NCBI GenBank assembly: GCA_016709305.1
Contig: JADJNA010000026.1
Location: 1-64,000 of the forward strand
Direction of reading: 5' to 3'
DNA length: 64,000 bases
Source of the DNA: Candidatus Villigracilis saccharophilus
GTDB lineage: Bacteria; Chloroflexota; Anaerolineae; Anaerolineales; Villigracilaceae
Part shown: positions 45,928 through 55,307 of the stretch, in pieces
How positions within the stretch are numbered: the first letter of the stretch is position 1
Layout: every line of letters starts with the position of its first letter
Program-made: the position numbers and the translations under genes
Notes under the pieces: model-generated
What the model saw: only the letters and a program-made list of their open reading frames with translations
Told to the model about the DNA's origin: nothing
The model's database searches: none

Positions 45928-46731
45928 ATGAAGAAAGTGTTTTTTGTATTCGTTGTCATGAGCGCACTGGTGCTGACCGCCTGTGGGGCTTCCGCAGAAC
46001 CTACTGCGATACCGACAGTTTCTCTTAATGGAAACGCCGCCGCGACAGCCCGGCCGTCCAGCTCAGATTCAGTTTCAGCCTCGGCCGTGATCGTTCCCCT
46101 GAATGAGACGCAGCTTTCATTTACATCCATTGGACGCGTGACCGCTGTCAATGTCAAGGTCGGGGACAAAGTAAAAGCGGGTGATGTTCTTGTCACCCTG
46201 GATACCGCTTTTCTTGAAGCAAAGGTGCGTGAAGCGGAAGCCAGTTTATTGACCACTGAGATCCAATTGAAGTACCTCAAGCGTGTTGGAACCGGCCAGA
46301 AGCACCTGGAATTGGCCGAGGCGGATGTACAGCGTGCGCAAGCTTTGGTAGATTCTGCAAAGGCGGCGCTGCTTGCCCAATCTGGTCTGGCCGCTCCCTT
46401 CGATGGCACGATCGTGTCTGTGGATGTGGCCGTTTCCGAAACCGTTTCGCCTGGACGGGTCGTGATCATCCTCGGAGATCTTTCTGGTTACAAAATTGAA
46501 ACCACTGACTTGAGCGAACGTAATATTCCAAAGGTCAAGCTTGGTCAATCTGCCAATGTTTTCATAGATGCCTTGAATGATACGTACGCCGGTCAGGTGA
46601 TTGCCATTGACAACATTTCATCCACGCTGGGCGGGGATGTCGTTTATAAGGTGACGATCCAGTTGGACGAACAACCCCAGGGATTATTGTGGGGGATGAG
46701 CGCTGATGTTCAGATCATTCTTGGGCAATAG
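45928..46731 (+). CDS. Lipoprotein adaptor (HlyD/MacA-like)
   Basis: 267 residues with a lipobox (SALVLTACG, cleavage before the Cys near residue 19). The periplasm-adaptor elements are present: a lipoyl half (VNVKVGDKVKAGDVLVTLD), a short coiled coil with repeated Glu/Ala, then the second lipoyl half (AAPFDGTIVSVDVAVSETVS) and a beta-barrel part. A TATAAT at 45883-45888 and two CCTGTGCAA repeats lie in the 93-base gap before it, so it may have its own promoter as well. It is a paralogue of the next gene. Confidence 0.8.
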   Translation: MKKVFFVFVVMSALVLTACGASAEPTAIPTVSLNGNAAATARPSSSDSVSASAVIVPLNETQLSFTSIGRVTAVNVKVGDKVKAGDVLVTLDTAFLEAKVREAEASLLTTEIQLKYLKRVGTGQKHLELAEADVQRAQALVDSAKAALLAQSGLAAPFDGTIVSVDVAVSETVSPGRVVIILGDLSGYKIETTDLSERNIPKVKLGQSANVFIDALNDTYAGQVIAIDNISSTLGGDVVYKVTIQLDEQPQGLLWGMSADVQIILGQ

Positions 46732-46755
46732 TCATGCGGATTTTGGAGATATAAA

Positions 46756-47589
46756 ATGAAAAGATATTTTTGGTCAATCAGTATGATCTTGACCATTCTA
46801 CTGGCCGCGTGTGGAAGCCCAACTCCCTTGGCAAGCTCTCCCGCAGCCCCCGCTCCTGTTGAAGTGGAAAATATCCCATCCGCTGATGTTGTGGTTTCAT
46901 CCGCTGTAATTACCCCAGTTCAAGTAACTCGCTTAAGCTTTATCATTTCCGGGCTGATTAAGGAGATCAAGATCAAGGAAGGTGATAAAGTTCAGACCGG
47001 GCAGTCTCTGGTCATGTTGGATACTTCCGAGCTGGAGTTCGCGGTCATGGCGGCTGATGCCGCATATCGATCCGCAAGCATCAACGCCGAACTTCAGGAT
47101 GCGGATCGCGTTAGAGTAGTTAACGAAAATACCGGGCGTGTTACCTTTGTCAGCCTGCCCTATGAGCTTAAGCAGAAGGCGGAGGCAAAAGCCGCCCAAA
47201 TACTGGCCGCATTGGATGGCGCAAAAGCCAATCTTGTGTCGGGCAGCTTGACGGCTCCTTTTGATGGAACAATTGCATCCGTTGATGTGATCGCAGGTGA
47301 GCTTGTTCAGGGTGGGCAGGCGGTTCTCACACTTGCCAGTTTGAATGATTTGCAAATTGAAACCACGGATCTAAGCGAGCGCGATATTTCCCGTGTGAAA
47401 ATTGGCCAGAGCGTTAATGTTTATCTTGAAGCGTTGGATGTGACTGTTACGGGTAAAGTGATCCTTATTTCGCCTGTCTCGAAAAATGTTGGCGGGGATG
47501 TGGTTTTCCCGGTCACGATTAAGTTGGATGAACAGCCTGAAGGATTGCTGTGGGGCATGACTGCCGAAGTCGAAATACAAACGAAATAA
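46756..47589 (+). CDS. Lipoprotein adaptor (HlyD/MacA-like), paralogue
   Basis: 277 residues with the lipobox ILLAACG. It repeats the layout of its neighbour: lipoyl half IKIKEGDKVQTGQSLVMLD, a helical hairpin, TAPFDGTIASVDVIAGELV, then ETTDLSERDISRVKIGQSVN and a C-terminal EQPEGLLWGMTAEVEI. Similarity runs along the whole length, so the pair is a tandem duplication; two different adaptors may serve the heterodimeric permease. Followed by a strong terminator. Confidence 0.8.
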   Translation: MKRYFWSISMILTILLAACGSPTPLASSPAAPAPVEVENIPSADVVVSSAVITPVQVTRLSFIISGLIKEIKIKEGDKVQTGQSLVMLDTSELEFAVMAADAAYRSASINAELQDADRVRVVNENTGRVTFVSLPYELKQKAEAKAAQILAALDGAKANLVSGSLTAPFDGTIASVDVIAGELVQGGQAVLTLASLNDLQIETTDLSERDISRVKIGQSVNVYLEALDVTVTGKVILISPVSKNVGGDVVFPVTIKLDEQPEGLLWGMTAEVEIQTK

Positions 47590-47624
47590 TTTTACAGCTT
47601 TCAATATCCATGCATTGTGGATGT

Positions 47625-47664
47625 AAAATAAGCATGTCGGGAATCTATTCCGCATGCTTATTTT
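47625..47664 (+). terminator. Intrinsic terminator between the ABC operon and the glycosidase gene
   Basis: AAAATAAGCATG and its complement make a 12-base stem around a 16-base inner part that adds a short CGG/CCG pair; T7 follows. It ends only seven bases before the AAGGAG of the next gene, so the glycosidase message must either read through it or start inside it. Confidence 0.8.
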
Positions 47665-47682
47665 TTTGTTAAGGAGACAAAC

Positions 47683-49068
47683 ATGACCGTCATCACTGTG
47701 ATCGGAGCAGGCAGTGCCTCATTTGGCGAGAATACACTCTCTGCCATTCTGCGATCAACAAAACTAAAAGGGTCAACACTGCGTTTGGTTGATCGCAATA
47801 CGCAAAGCCTGGATATCATCCACAGGCTTGCGAATCGGTTAAACCGGGAATGGGATTCAAGTTTTACCATCAGCGCGCACGCGAATCATAAGGATGCGCT
47901 TGATGGAGCGAATTTTGTTGTCTCGGCGATTGAGGTCGGGCCGCGTGAAAAACTATGGAGATCGGATTACGAGATACCTTTGAAATATGGCGTGCATCAA
48001 CCTTACGCAGAGAACGGCGGACCAGGCGGGTTTATTCATACTGCGAGAAATATCATGCCATTGATGGAGATCATCCATGATATGGAACTGGCCTGCCCCG
48101 ATGCCTGGTTTATCAATTTCACCAATCCCATGGTTCGTATTTGCGATGCGGTTAATCGCCATGGCAAAATAAAAGTTGTGGGATTGTGCCACCAGATCTA
48201 TACGGGCTTTGACATGGTTGGTGTCGCACTGGCAAAGGATCTTGGCATAGAAGTCCCCGATGGGCTTGAGGGTATGCACGCGGATGCGTTCCAGCATCCA
48301 TTACAGCAAATGGTGATTCATCAGGCGGTTCCGCTCCTGGATATTCGCGCTGCAGGTACGAATCATTTTTCATGGATACTTTCTATTCATGATAGGCGCA
48401 CAGGAGAGGATTTGTACCCGCTTTTGAAGAAGCGCTTCTTTGAATTGGATGAGAAATTTGAACCGTTGACGCGTCGTGTCTTTCGTGACTTTGGCCTGTT
48501 CCCGGTCCCCGGAGACACGCATCTCTGTGAATACCTGCCGTGGATGAGCGATTCCGCCACAAAGCCGTGGGAAAAGTTCAATATCCGCCTTTACGATTGG
48601 GAAATGATGGCTGGCTTGCGTGATTTCAGCCTGGACCGTTTGAACGAGATGGCCAATGGCAGCATGACCATTGAGGGCCTTTTGAACACAGATTCGGAAG
48701 GCGCATTGGAAATGATCGAGAATATTTCAGGTGCAGGAAATCATTACCACCTGGCGGCAAACCTGCCGAATACAGGACAGATCTCAAACTTGCCATTAAA
48801 TACAATTGTGGAGACCCCGGTGATGGTGGATGGCGCGGGGGTTCATCCCGTTTTTGTTGGCGCGCTGCCTGAGCCGGTCGCCGAGTTATGCCGCCGTGAA
48901 TTAATGGTTGCGCAGTTGGGTGTGGACGCCGCTGTTGAAGGTGATTATAAAAAAGCCTTGCAATGTCTGCTGCTTGATCCCGTCATCCGTGATCTTGATT
49001 CTGCCAGACTGGTGCTTGATGATTATCTGCAAACATACAAGGAGTATTTGCCGCAATTCTGGAATTGA
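47683..49068 (+). CDS. Family 4 glycosidase, alpha-galactosidase-like
   Basis: 461 residues. The GH4 family uses NAD and a metal ion. The Rossmann start is VITVIGAGSASFGENTLSAI, the metal and substrate region has INFTNPM and GLCHQIYTG (Cys near 169), and NHFSWIL supplies the His. The Cys-His pair points to alpha-galactosidase/alpha-glucosidase-type members rather than phospho-glycosidases, but the exact sugar is not settled. The galactokinase gene at 50471-51616 would handle released galactose, which supports an alpha-galactosidase. Confidence 0.85.
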   Translation: MTVITVIGAGSASFGENTLSAILRSTKLKGSTLRLVDRNTQSLDIIHRLANRLNREWDSSFTISAHANHKDALDGANFVVSAIEVGPREKLWRSDYEIPLKYGVHQPYAENGGPGGFIHTARNIMPLMEIIHDMELACPDAWFINFTNPMVRICDAVNRHGKIKVVGLCHQIYTGFDMVGVALAKDLGIEVPDGLEGMHADAFQHPLQQMVIHQAVPLLDIRAAGTNHFSWILSIHDRRTGEDLYPLLKKRFFELDEKFEPLTRRVFRDFGLFPVPGDTHLCEYLPWMSDSATKPWEKFNIRLYDWEMMAGLRDFSLDRLNEMANGSMTIEGLLNTDSEGALEMIENISGAGNHYHLAANLPNTGQISNLPLNTIVETPVMVDGAGVHPVFVGALPEPVAELCRRELMVAQLGVDAAVEGDYKKALQCLLLDPVIRDLDSARLVLDDYLQTYKEYLPQFWN

Positions 49069-49096
49069 TTGAGCTACAGCGTGTGACACGCTTTCC

Positions 49097-49130
49097 AGCG
49101 CGCAGGGTCATTCCTGCGCGCTCTTTTCTT
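49097..49130 (+). terminator. Intrinsic terminator
   Basis: AGCGCGCAGG and its complement around six bases (49097-49122), followed by CTTTTCTT. It lies 28 bases after the glycosidase stop. The following 240 bases are AT-rich with AACATTAATAACCTTA-like repeats and no gene. Confidence 0.8.
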
Positions 49131-49371
49131 AAGAACCTTAATAACATTAATAACCTTAAAGAAAAATTATCCGGTCATGCGTAAATGCCATGTGATATTT
49201 TAAGATAAAAACATATTCAAAACCCTTTACTTTAATCAATAGTTAGTTACAATGGATATGGAATAATAAATATTTAAATGTTATTCATTAAATAAATTTA
49301 TAAATTGAAATGATCATGGATGATTCAGTGGAAGTGAATCAATGCGTGACAATAATGACAAAGGAAAAAAC

Positions 49372-50390
49372 ATGTATATTTGTGTGTTGACAAGTACTCC
49401 GGATGCGAACGATATTCCTTACGATCCATCGCCGTATATGAATGGATATCGTTGGAAGCAGCACCTGGTGGGACCTAAGAATGTTGAAAAGCAAATTCGC
49501 GATCTGATGGACGAAGGGGTGGATGTCTTATCAATCTGTGTGACGGCACTCCCGATGATGCGCTATCAGGGATCGCGCTGGTTCATGCGCTCGAAAAATA
49601 TAACGCCGCTTTTTCCGGCGCCGATTCGAAATTCTTTGATCCGACTCGTGATGAAATGAAAAATGCCGCGCGGCGGGTTTCCGTGCCCACACCGAATTGG
49701 ATGTTCGTGAATCGGGTGGAAGATGCCGAGAAAGTTGCCAAGCGATTGAATTTTCCCATGCTGGTCAAGCCGCCGCACGGGTATGCCAGTGTAGGCATAC
49801 GCCGCAAATCACGTGTTGAAACGGTGGAACAATTGCGTGAGCAATTGCAGCTTGAAATTGACGAATTCGGCCGTGCTCTGATCGAGGAGTTCATTGAAGG
49901 GCGGGAATTCACCTGTTTGATCGCCGAGAATCCTGAAGATCCCAGGAAGCCATTTACATTCACGCCGGTTGAGTTTATTTTTCCGAATGGCGAATCCTTC
50001 AAACATTATGATATGAAGTGGATCGAATATGAGAAAATGTCTGTGGCAGTTGTGGATGATCCGAAGATCCAAAAAATACTGCGCGAACAGACCATGCGTG
50101 TCTTTAAAGAGCTTGGCGGTAATGGGTATGCGCGCTGCGATTACCGGATGGATGCCGCGGGCATAATTCACATGCTGGAGATCAACCCCAATTGCGGTAT
50201 TTTTTATCCGCCGCATGAGCCGGGCTCGGCAGATTTTTCCCTGCTCAACGACCCGACGGATCACAATAAATTTATGAAGTTGATCATCCGCAATGCCCAA
50301 ATGCGACAGGCTCGCATTGCTGCGGAGAAGCTGCTCAAGCGCCAGCTGCGGAAACGTACAATTGAAGTCGAACAGATGGCATACAGTTAA
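49372..50390 (+). CDS. ATP-grasp ligase (D-alanine-D-alanine ligase-like), one frameshift
   Basis: About 339 residues if one base is added near 49530 (DVLSICV becomes DVLINLCDGTPDDALSG). Start MYICVLTSTPDANDIPYDPS at 49372 has AAGGA seven bases upstream. ATP-grasp features follow: VSVPTPNWMFVNRVEDAEKV, PMLVKPPHGYASVGI, ALIEEFIEGREFTCLIAENP, and MLEINPNCGIFYPP with the metal-binding E-x-N. It is related to Ddl-type ligases, but the second substrate is not evident. It stands alone, converging with galactokinase. Confidence 0.75.
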
Positions 50391-50395
50391 AATAT

Positions 50396-50429
50396 AAAAA
50401 AATGGACACGCAACCGTGTCCATTTTTTT
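50396..50429. terminator. Bidirectional intrinsic terminator
   Basis: ATGGACACG and its complement around CAAC, with A7 and T7 on either side. It separates the convergent ligase and galactokinase genes. Confidence 0.9.
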
Positions 50430-50470
50430 ATATTTAGTTGCGAACGATATTCTTAGGTGTGACCCTGGTC

Positions 50471-51616
50471 TTATCTTTCGACAAGACTCGCTCCCGCGCT
50501 TGCCTGACAGACATACAAACTCGCGTCCAACCCTGACCTTTCTTTATATGTGACGGCGACGGCTTGTGTGAATTCCTGTGCGTCTTTCTTGTCAACCAAT
50601 GCCAAAGCGCAGCCGCCAAATCCCGCCCCGGTCATACGTGCGCCATGGCAGCTTTCCTGCTCACGGGCACAGTTGACCATGCTATTGAGCGCCTCGTTTG
50701 TTACTTCAAAATCGTCGCGCAGGCTGTCATGGCTGGCGTTGAATAACTCGCCCAACTTTTTAATATCACCTGATTTCATCACCTTTACTGCTTCGAGCAC
50801 GCGGGCATTCTCTGTGATGACATGCCTTGCTCTTTTTAATGTAATTTCCCCAAGCGTGCTTTCTGCTCTGGTTTTTCTTTCAAACTCATCCACGCTCACG
50901 TCCCTTAACGCCTTCACCCCAAACCAGTGCGCCGCTTCTTCGCACTGGCTTCTTCTTTCGTTATAGGCTGAATCAACCAACCCGCGCCGGGTTGATGTAT
51001 CCATGATCACGATCGCGACCTCATCCGGCAGGGGGGCATGTTGATATTCCAGGGAGCGGCAATCCAGGAATAAAGCATGGCCTGCTTTGCAGGCTGCGCT
51101 TGCCATTTGATCCATGATTCCGCAATTCATTCCAACCCATTCATTTTCTGCTTTTTGAGATAGCTTTGCCATAAGCACCGGATCCCATGAAATACCAGAG
51201 ACGGATGCAAAAGCATACGCTGTTGCCAGCTCCACGGCCGCAGACGAAGATAAACCCGCTCCGCGTGGTACATCGCCAGTCATCACTGCATCAAAACCGC
51301 GTACCTGATAGCCCGTTTTTTGTAATTGGTAGGCAACACCTTTAACATATTCGATCCAGCCTTCGCCCTTTGTGAGAGAATGTAGATCGAAGACAGAATC
51401 AATATTAAGATCCAAAGAGCGGATGCGGACCTGGAAATCGGTTCTCGGCGCCAGCGCGATCCAGACCGCGCGGTCAATTGCCATTGGCAGGACAAATCCA
51501 TCGTTATAATCCGTATGTTCACCGATGAGATTGACACGCCCCGGCGCGCGAACAATGAATGACGGTTTGGCGTTAAAATAGGTCGCGAAAGATTGCTCGA
51601 GGTTTTGAGTTTCCAT
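50471..51616 (-). CDS. galK: Galactokinase
   Basis: 381 residues from METQNLEQSFATYF (ATG at 51614-51616); longer readings are unsupported. GHMP kinase motifs: galactokinase signature GRVNLIGEHTDYNDGFVLP, ATP loop DVPRGAGLSSSAAVELATA, and GFGGCALAL near the C-terminus. It phosphorylates galactose at C1 for the Leloir pathway. It is divergent from the gene at 51643 with only 26 bases between start codons, so the two promoters must lie within the coding starts. Fits with the GH4 glycosidase nearby. Confidence 0.93.
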   Translation of the reverse strand: METQNLEQSFATYFNAKPSFIVRAPGRVNLIGEHTDYNDGFVLPMAIDRAVWIALAPRTDFQVRIRSLDLNIDSVFDLHSLTKGEGWIEYVKGVAYQLQKTGYQVRGFDAVMTGDVPRGAGLSSSAAVELATAYAFASVSGISWDPVLMAKLSQKAENEWVGMNCGIMDQMASAACKAGHALFLDCRSLEYQHAPLPDEVAIVIMDTSTRRGLVDSAYNERRSQCEEAAHWFGVKALRDVSVDEFERKTRAESTLGEITLKRARHVITENARVLEAVKVMKSGDIKKLGELFNASHDSLRDDFEVTNEALNSMVNCAREQESCHGARMTGAGFGGCALALVDKKDAQEFTQAVAVTYKERSGLDASLYVCQASAGASLVER

Positions 51617-51642
51617 AATTGAGTTTATCCCATAGAGGTAGT

Positions 51643-53199
51643 GTGACTGAAATTGATTTGCTTGAAAAATATGAGCCTGTTTTAAGGTTTGCGAAAAGCG
51701 AGCGTTTCTTTCCCATGGCTGTGGAGCCTTACCTGGAAAAGTGCTCGATTTTTCCGAGCGGACCGCAGGGGGTGGTGGAGGCGTTCGCCCATTTGCAGGA
51801 GCCCATGCCAAGTCGTATTGGAAAATTAAAGAGCGAACAATTTTATCTGCGTTTTGTCAATAAGCCGTTGAACGACTCTGATGCCTGGCTATGGTGGGCT
51901 GCGCTTTCAATAATCGGTGTGGCAGGCGGATGGTTTCTCGCTGGCTTATCGGGTGTTGAAGCAATTATAGCGATTTCGCTTGTAGTTGCAATCACAATTT
52001 TCATATTCGCATCTCCAATTCGATTGCGCATTATCCCGGCTGCATTTGCGGCCTTGTTTTTTATTGCGCTTGAGATCGCGCCGGTCTGGTTCTTTCTTCG
52101 CCCGAGTGAATATGTAAGTATTCAGGTGGAGTATTTGATCCTGCTTCCCCTTTATTTGATCGTGCTCTTCTACCTTTCTGTGCGCACAATGAAGTTTATT
52201 CTTGAACGGGTCGTTCCCGAGGGACCTGGCATGGTCATGGATATGCTTTCGCAGGCGACAGAGAAGATCGCTCAAGAATCTTTTCTTGAGTACTCAAAGA
52301 TTCTTGAGAAAGATCCGCAGCCGGTCTATTACGGCCGTGTAGTATTTGAGCAAGATGTGGAAAAGAATCGCTGGACGATTTTGCAATATCACTATTTTTA
52401 TGCATTCAATGATTGGAGACTTGCTGCGAACGGAATAAATCATCATGAAGGGGATTGGGAAATGGTGGCTGTTTATCTAAAGAATGACCAGCCGTACGCG
52501 GTTCTGTTCTCTCAACACGGCGCGGGCAATATTGAGAAGTGGGAAACAGTGAATAAGGCTGTTGATAAATTTGAAAAAATGACCTCGCATCCGATTGTTT
52601 ATGTTGCTTTGGGATCCCACGCAAATTACAGCAAGCCCGAAGCGATCCGCTCTCCGAGCATGTACAAACCTGGCAGGTTACAACGTCTGCTTTTCTGGAT
52701 CGACGGTGTAATCCATTATTTATTTTTATTGTTCAACCCGAATCAAAAGGCCCGTCAGATCGCATTAAATGAACTGCAGGTGCAGAAGTCCCATTTCCTG
52801 ACTGAGGAGGCATTGATGAATATGCGCGATGAAGCAGATCATTATGTGGTCAGCCTGCCGCTTGAACTTGCCACAGGAGATGGGTTCCGTCTGGGATTTC
52901 AAGGCAATAATTTGCGCGAGGGAGTTGTAAAATCAAGCAGTTATCTCAAGCGCTTCGTATCAGACCGCAAGACGATCCGCCCCAAAAAAAAGGAATGGAG
53001 GCGCGTGCTCTTGAATCCTGAACCTGATTGGGTACAATATAAGGGATTGTGGGGGGTGAAGAGTATTTTGAACGACGAATCTGGTCCGCCCGGTCCCAAG
53101 TGGGACAGACCGAGGAAAAAACAATTGGGTGTAAACGAACGGATACGCTGGGGCAGGCCTTTGGATTGGCTCGCTGAGTTGGAAAAAAATACACGCTAG
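51643..53199 (+). CDS. Vps62-related membrane protein
   Basis: About 518 residues from a GTG with AGAGG five bases upstream; a TTG at 51619 is an alternative. An N-terminal soluble segment is followed by four membrane helices (residues about 83-190) and then a large soluble domain containing HHEGDWEMVAVYLKNDQPYA, FSQHGAGNIEKW and YVALGSHANYSKP. These H-E-G-D-W and S-H-A motifs resemble Vps62/DUF946-type domains of unknown function. It is followed 21 bases later by another membrane protein, probably the same operon. Confidence 0.55.
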   Translation: MTEIDLLEKYEPVLRFAKSERFFPMAVEPYLEKCSIFPSGPQGVVEAFAHLQEPMPSRIGKLKSEQFYLRFVNKPLNDSDAWLWWAALSIIGVAGGWFLAGLSGVEAIIAISLVVAITIFIFASPIRLRIIPAAFAALFFIALEIAPVWFFLRPSEYVSIQVEYLILLPLYLIVLFYLSVRTMKFILERVVPEGPGMVMDMLSQATEKIAQESFLEYSKILEKDPQPVYYGRVVFEQDVEKNRWTILQYHYFYAFNDWRLAANGINHHEGDWEMVAVYLKNDQPYAVLFSQHGAGNIEKWETVNKAVDKFEKMTSHPIVYVALGSHANYSKPEAIRSPSMYKPGRLQRLLFWIDGVIHYLFLLFNPNQKARQIALNELQVQKSHFLTEEALMNMRDEADHYVVSLPLELATGDGFRLGFQGNNLREGVVKSSSYLKRFVSDRKTIRPKKKEWRRVLLNPEPDWVQYKGLWGVKSILNDESGPPGPKWDRPRKKQLGVNERIRWGRPLDWLAELEKNTR

Positions 53200-53220
53200 A
53201 AACAAAAAGGAGAAAATCAT

Positions 53221-54159
53221 ATGTCCATTTCCCAGGCTCTCGATGTTGCAATTGGTCTTATTGTTGTATATTATCTTTTAGGTTCTCTGGTATCCCTTGT
53301 CACACAGTGGATCAATGAAATGCTTGAGACACGCGGCAAGGCGCTGGAGCAATATCTCATTCGAATTGTAGGCGATAAAAAGATCGGGGATCTTATAAAG
53401 CTTCCTCAAGTGCAAGCGCTTCGCCCGATTCGTTACAAGAGTTTTTTCAGCGTGTTTGGTTCGGTCACTGAGCCAAAAAGAATTGAAAAGATCCCTGTTG
53501 GCACGCTCGTAGATGCTTTCTTTGACCTGGCTGGCTTAACTGCAAAAAAGGAAATGGATCTGCTGCAACTAGCCGAGTTGATCGATAAACTGCCCGACTC
53601 CGAAGGAAAGAATGCCTTTATCAATTGGATCAATCAAGGCGTGACCAGTATCGCTGATCTTCGGGCTCGTACCACCGCATATTTTTCAGGGATGCTGGAG
53701 CAGGCTGCGGCGACCTTTCGCGCGCGCGCGCGTAGTTTTGTAATTATTCTTTCGCTGGGCATTACCGTTTTGTTTGGCACGGATACAATTCAGTTGGCCA
53801 GAACCTTATGGTCAAGCGCAGAATTGCGTGCCATCGCAGCTGCCCAGGCTGATGCAGTTGTGGCTCGTGAAGGTGCGAACGCAGATTTATCCGATATCAT
53901 TGATGATCTGGGCGCGTATTCAATTCGCATCGGCTGGTGGCAAACTCAACAACTGCCACAAACCAATAATATTGGGGATTGGGCTATGTTCATTCTCCTG
54001 AAGGTGATCGGCCTCGCCATCACTGCCGCGGCAGTCTCGCAGGGATCCTCTTTCTGGTATGACCTGTTGAAGAAGATCACATCGCCGTCCACAAGCAGTA
54101 GCAGCAGTAAGAGCAGTGGCTGGGGGAGCAGCAGCAGCACAAGCAGCAGCAGCGGGTAA
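53221..54159 (+). CDS. Hypothetical membrane protein with Ser-rich tail
   Basis: 312 residues, ribosome site AAGGAG. One N-terminal membrane helix (VAIGLIVVYYLLGSLVSLVT), a soluble middle, another helix (FVIILSLGITVLFGT), a third near the C-terminus (FILLKVIGLAITAAAVSQGS), and then a 30-residue tail of Ser, Thr, Gly and Trp. The DNA for the tail is an imperfect AGC repeat (54093-54155). Family not recognised. It may function with the Vps62-like product next to it. Confidence 0.6.
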   Translation: MSISQALDVAIGLIVVYYLLGSLVSLVTQWINEMLETRGKALEQYLIRIVGDKKIGDLIKLPQVQALRPIRYKSFFSVFGSVTEPKRIEKIPVGTLVDAFFDLAGLTAKKEMDLLQLAELIDKLPDSEGKNAFINWINQGVTSIADLRARTTAYFSGMLEQAAATFRARARSFVIILSLGITVLFGTDTIQLARTLWSSAELRAIAAAQADAVVAREGANADLSDIIDDLGAYSIRIGWWQTQQLPQTNNIGDWAMFILLKVIGLAITAAAVSQGSSFWYDLLKKITSPSTSSSSSKSSGWGSSSSTSSSSG

Positions 54160-54178
54160 TGATCTAATAATACGGAAC

Positions 54179-54214
54179 AAAAAAATTCCGAGGTGCAGGC
54201 CTCGGAATTTTTTT
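54179..54214. terminator. Bidirectional intrinsic terminator
   Basis: TTCCGAGG and its complement around TGCAGG with long A and T runs, between convergent genes. Confidence 0.9.
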
Positions 54215-54216
54215 GT

Positions 54217-55158
54217 TCATCTGGATGACCATCTTGCGTAGACCGCTTGCGAGAGCAAACGGTTCGCGCTTGTTTCTCTTGTAACCAATTCGCCGTAATC
54301 CATGTCTCCGTTATACTTTTTCATCATCTCGTCGAGCGTCTGTGCCACGTGGATTGCGGATGCGCGCACTGCGTATAAGGTTGCAATCACGAATAATGGA
54401 TTGTCGCTTAAGCACGCGCGGCAGATCTCAAATAAATTGGGCAGTGACTTGTACACTTCCCATACTTCGCCTTTGGGACCGCGCCCGAATTTAGGCGGGT
54501 CAAGGATGATGCCGTCATATTTCATGCCGCGCTTTTCTTCGCGCTGCATATATTTGACCGCATCTTCCACGATCCAGCGGATGGGCTTATCGCCTAGTCC
54601 GGACAGGGCTTGATTTTCACGCGCCCAGCCAACGGATTTTTTGGATGCGTCTACATGCGTGACCTGAGCTCCCGCAGCCGCCGCCGCGAGAGATGCCAAT
54701 CCGGTATAGCCAAATAGGTTGAGAACTTTTACGGAGCGATTTTCTTTTTGGACGAGATCAGACATAAAGTCCCAGTGAGATGCTACTTCAGGGAAGACGC
54801 CAAGGTGGCGGCCTGGGGTCGTCATCACTGAGAATTTTAATTCCTTCAGCCCTTGCTCCTCTCCCTTGGAAAGAGGGGGTGGGGTGGGGGCGAGCGGATA
54901 TTTCATCTCCCATTTTTCCGGTAGTTTCTTTTTCTCAATCCAATGCCCGCCGCTTTCTTCAGCTGTGGGTTGGAAGACCGCGTGGGCATTACTCCATGTG
55001 GACGCGGGCAATGCACGCTTCCACATGGCTTGTGATTCTGGACGGGCAAAAATATATTTTCCAAAACGTTCCAGTTTCAAGCCGTCGCCTGAATCGATTA
55101 ATTCATAATCCTGCCAGCGTGCGGCTTCGAGCAATGTAAAGTTGGGGGAATGATTCAT
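54217..55158 (-). CDS. Class I SAM methyltransferase, RlmI/RlmK-like
   Basis: 313 residues from the ATG at 55156-55158 with AAGGTG upstream. The SAM-binding motif is VLNLFGYTGLASLAAAAAG, followed by VTHVDASKKSVGWARENQAL, and the catalytic-type motif is DGIILDPPKFGRGP. These are typical of the RlmI/SAM-dependent rRNA methyltransferases. The PUA domain of RlmI is not seen. A repeat-derived insertion near residue 90 (LAPTPPPLSKGEEQGLKEL) interrupts the N-terminal part. Confidence 0.75.
   Translation of the reverse strand: MNHSPNFTLLEAARWQDYELIDSGDGLKLERFGKYIFARPESQAMWKRALPASTWSNAHAVFQPTAEESGGHWIEKKKLPEKWEMKYPLAPTPPPLSKGEEQGLKELKFSVMTTPGRHLGVFPEVASHWDFMSDLVQKENRSVKVLNLFGYTGLASLAAAAAGAQVTHVDASKKSVGWARENQALSGLGDKPIRWIVEDAVKYMQREEKRGMKYDGIILDPPKFGRGPKGEVWEVYKSLPNLFEICRACLSDNPLFVIATLYAVRASAIHVAQTLDEMMKKYNGDMDYGELVTRETSANRLLSQAVYARWSSR
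54850..54890 (-). repeat. Repetitive element inside the methyltransferase gene
   Basis: The plus-strand CTCCTCTCCCTTGGAAAGAG followed by a G-rich GGGTGGGGTGGGG block matches, in pattern, the dispersed CTCTCCC...GGGAGAGGG palindromic repeats seen in many bacterial genomes. Here it has inserted in frame and is translated as TPPPLSKGEEQGLK. Confidence 0.5.
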
Positions 55159-55201
55159 AAAGTGCACCTTTTAAACAGTACGAAATGACCAGTTGGATTC
55201 C

Positions 55202-55229
55202 TTGATTTTTATCTTTTAAGTTGTATAAT
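55202..55229 (+). promoter_or_regulatory. Promoter of the dcw cluster
   Basis: TTGATT, 16 bases, TATAAT, directly upstream of three MraZ boxes. Confidence 0.65.
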
Positions 55230-55255
55230 GTGGTAAGAAGTGGTAAGAAGTGGTA
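55230..55255 (+). promoter_or_regulatory. Three MraZ boxes
   Basis: GTGGTA at 55230, 55240 and 55250, spaced exactly ten bases apart (one helical turn) with AAGAA between them. MraZ binds such short GTGG/TGGG direct repeats upstream of its own gene in other bacteria. They begin at the -10 element, so binding should repress the cluster. A hairpin (55258-55280) follows. Confidence 0.75.
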
Positions 55256-55307
55256 GACAGGCGCCGATCATCGGCGTCTGATTGTATTAAAAGGATAATT
55301 AGCACAA

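Noticed and set aside
49131..49371. AT-rich stretch tested for a tRNA or small RNA
   Set aside because: No cloverleaf or conserved T-loop motif; only short TTAATAAC-type repeats are present.
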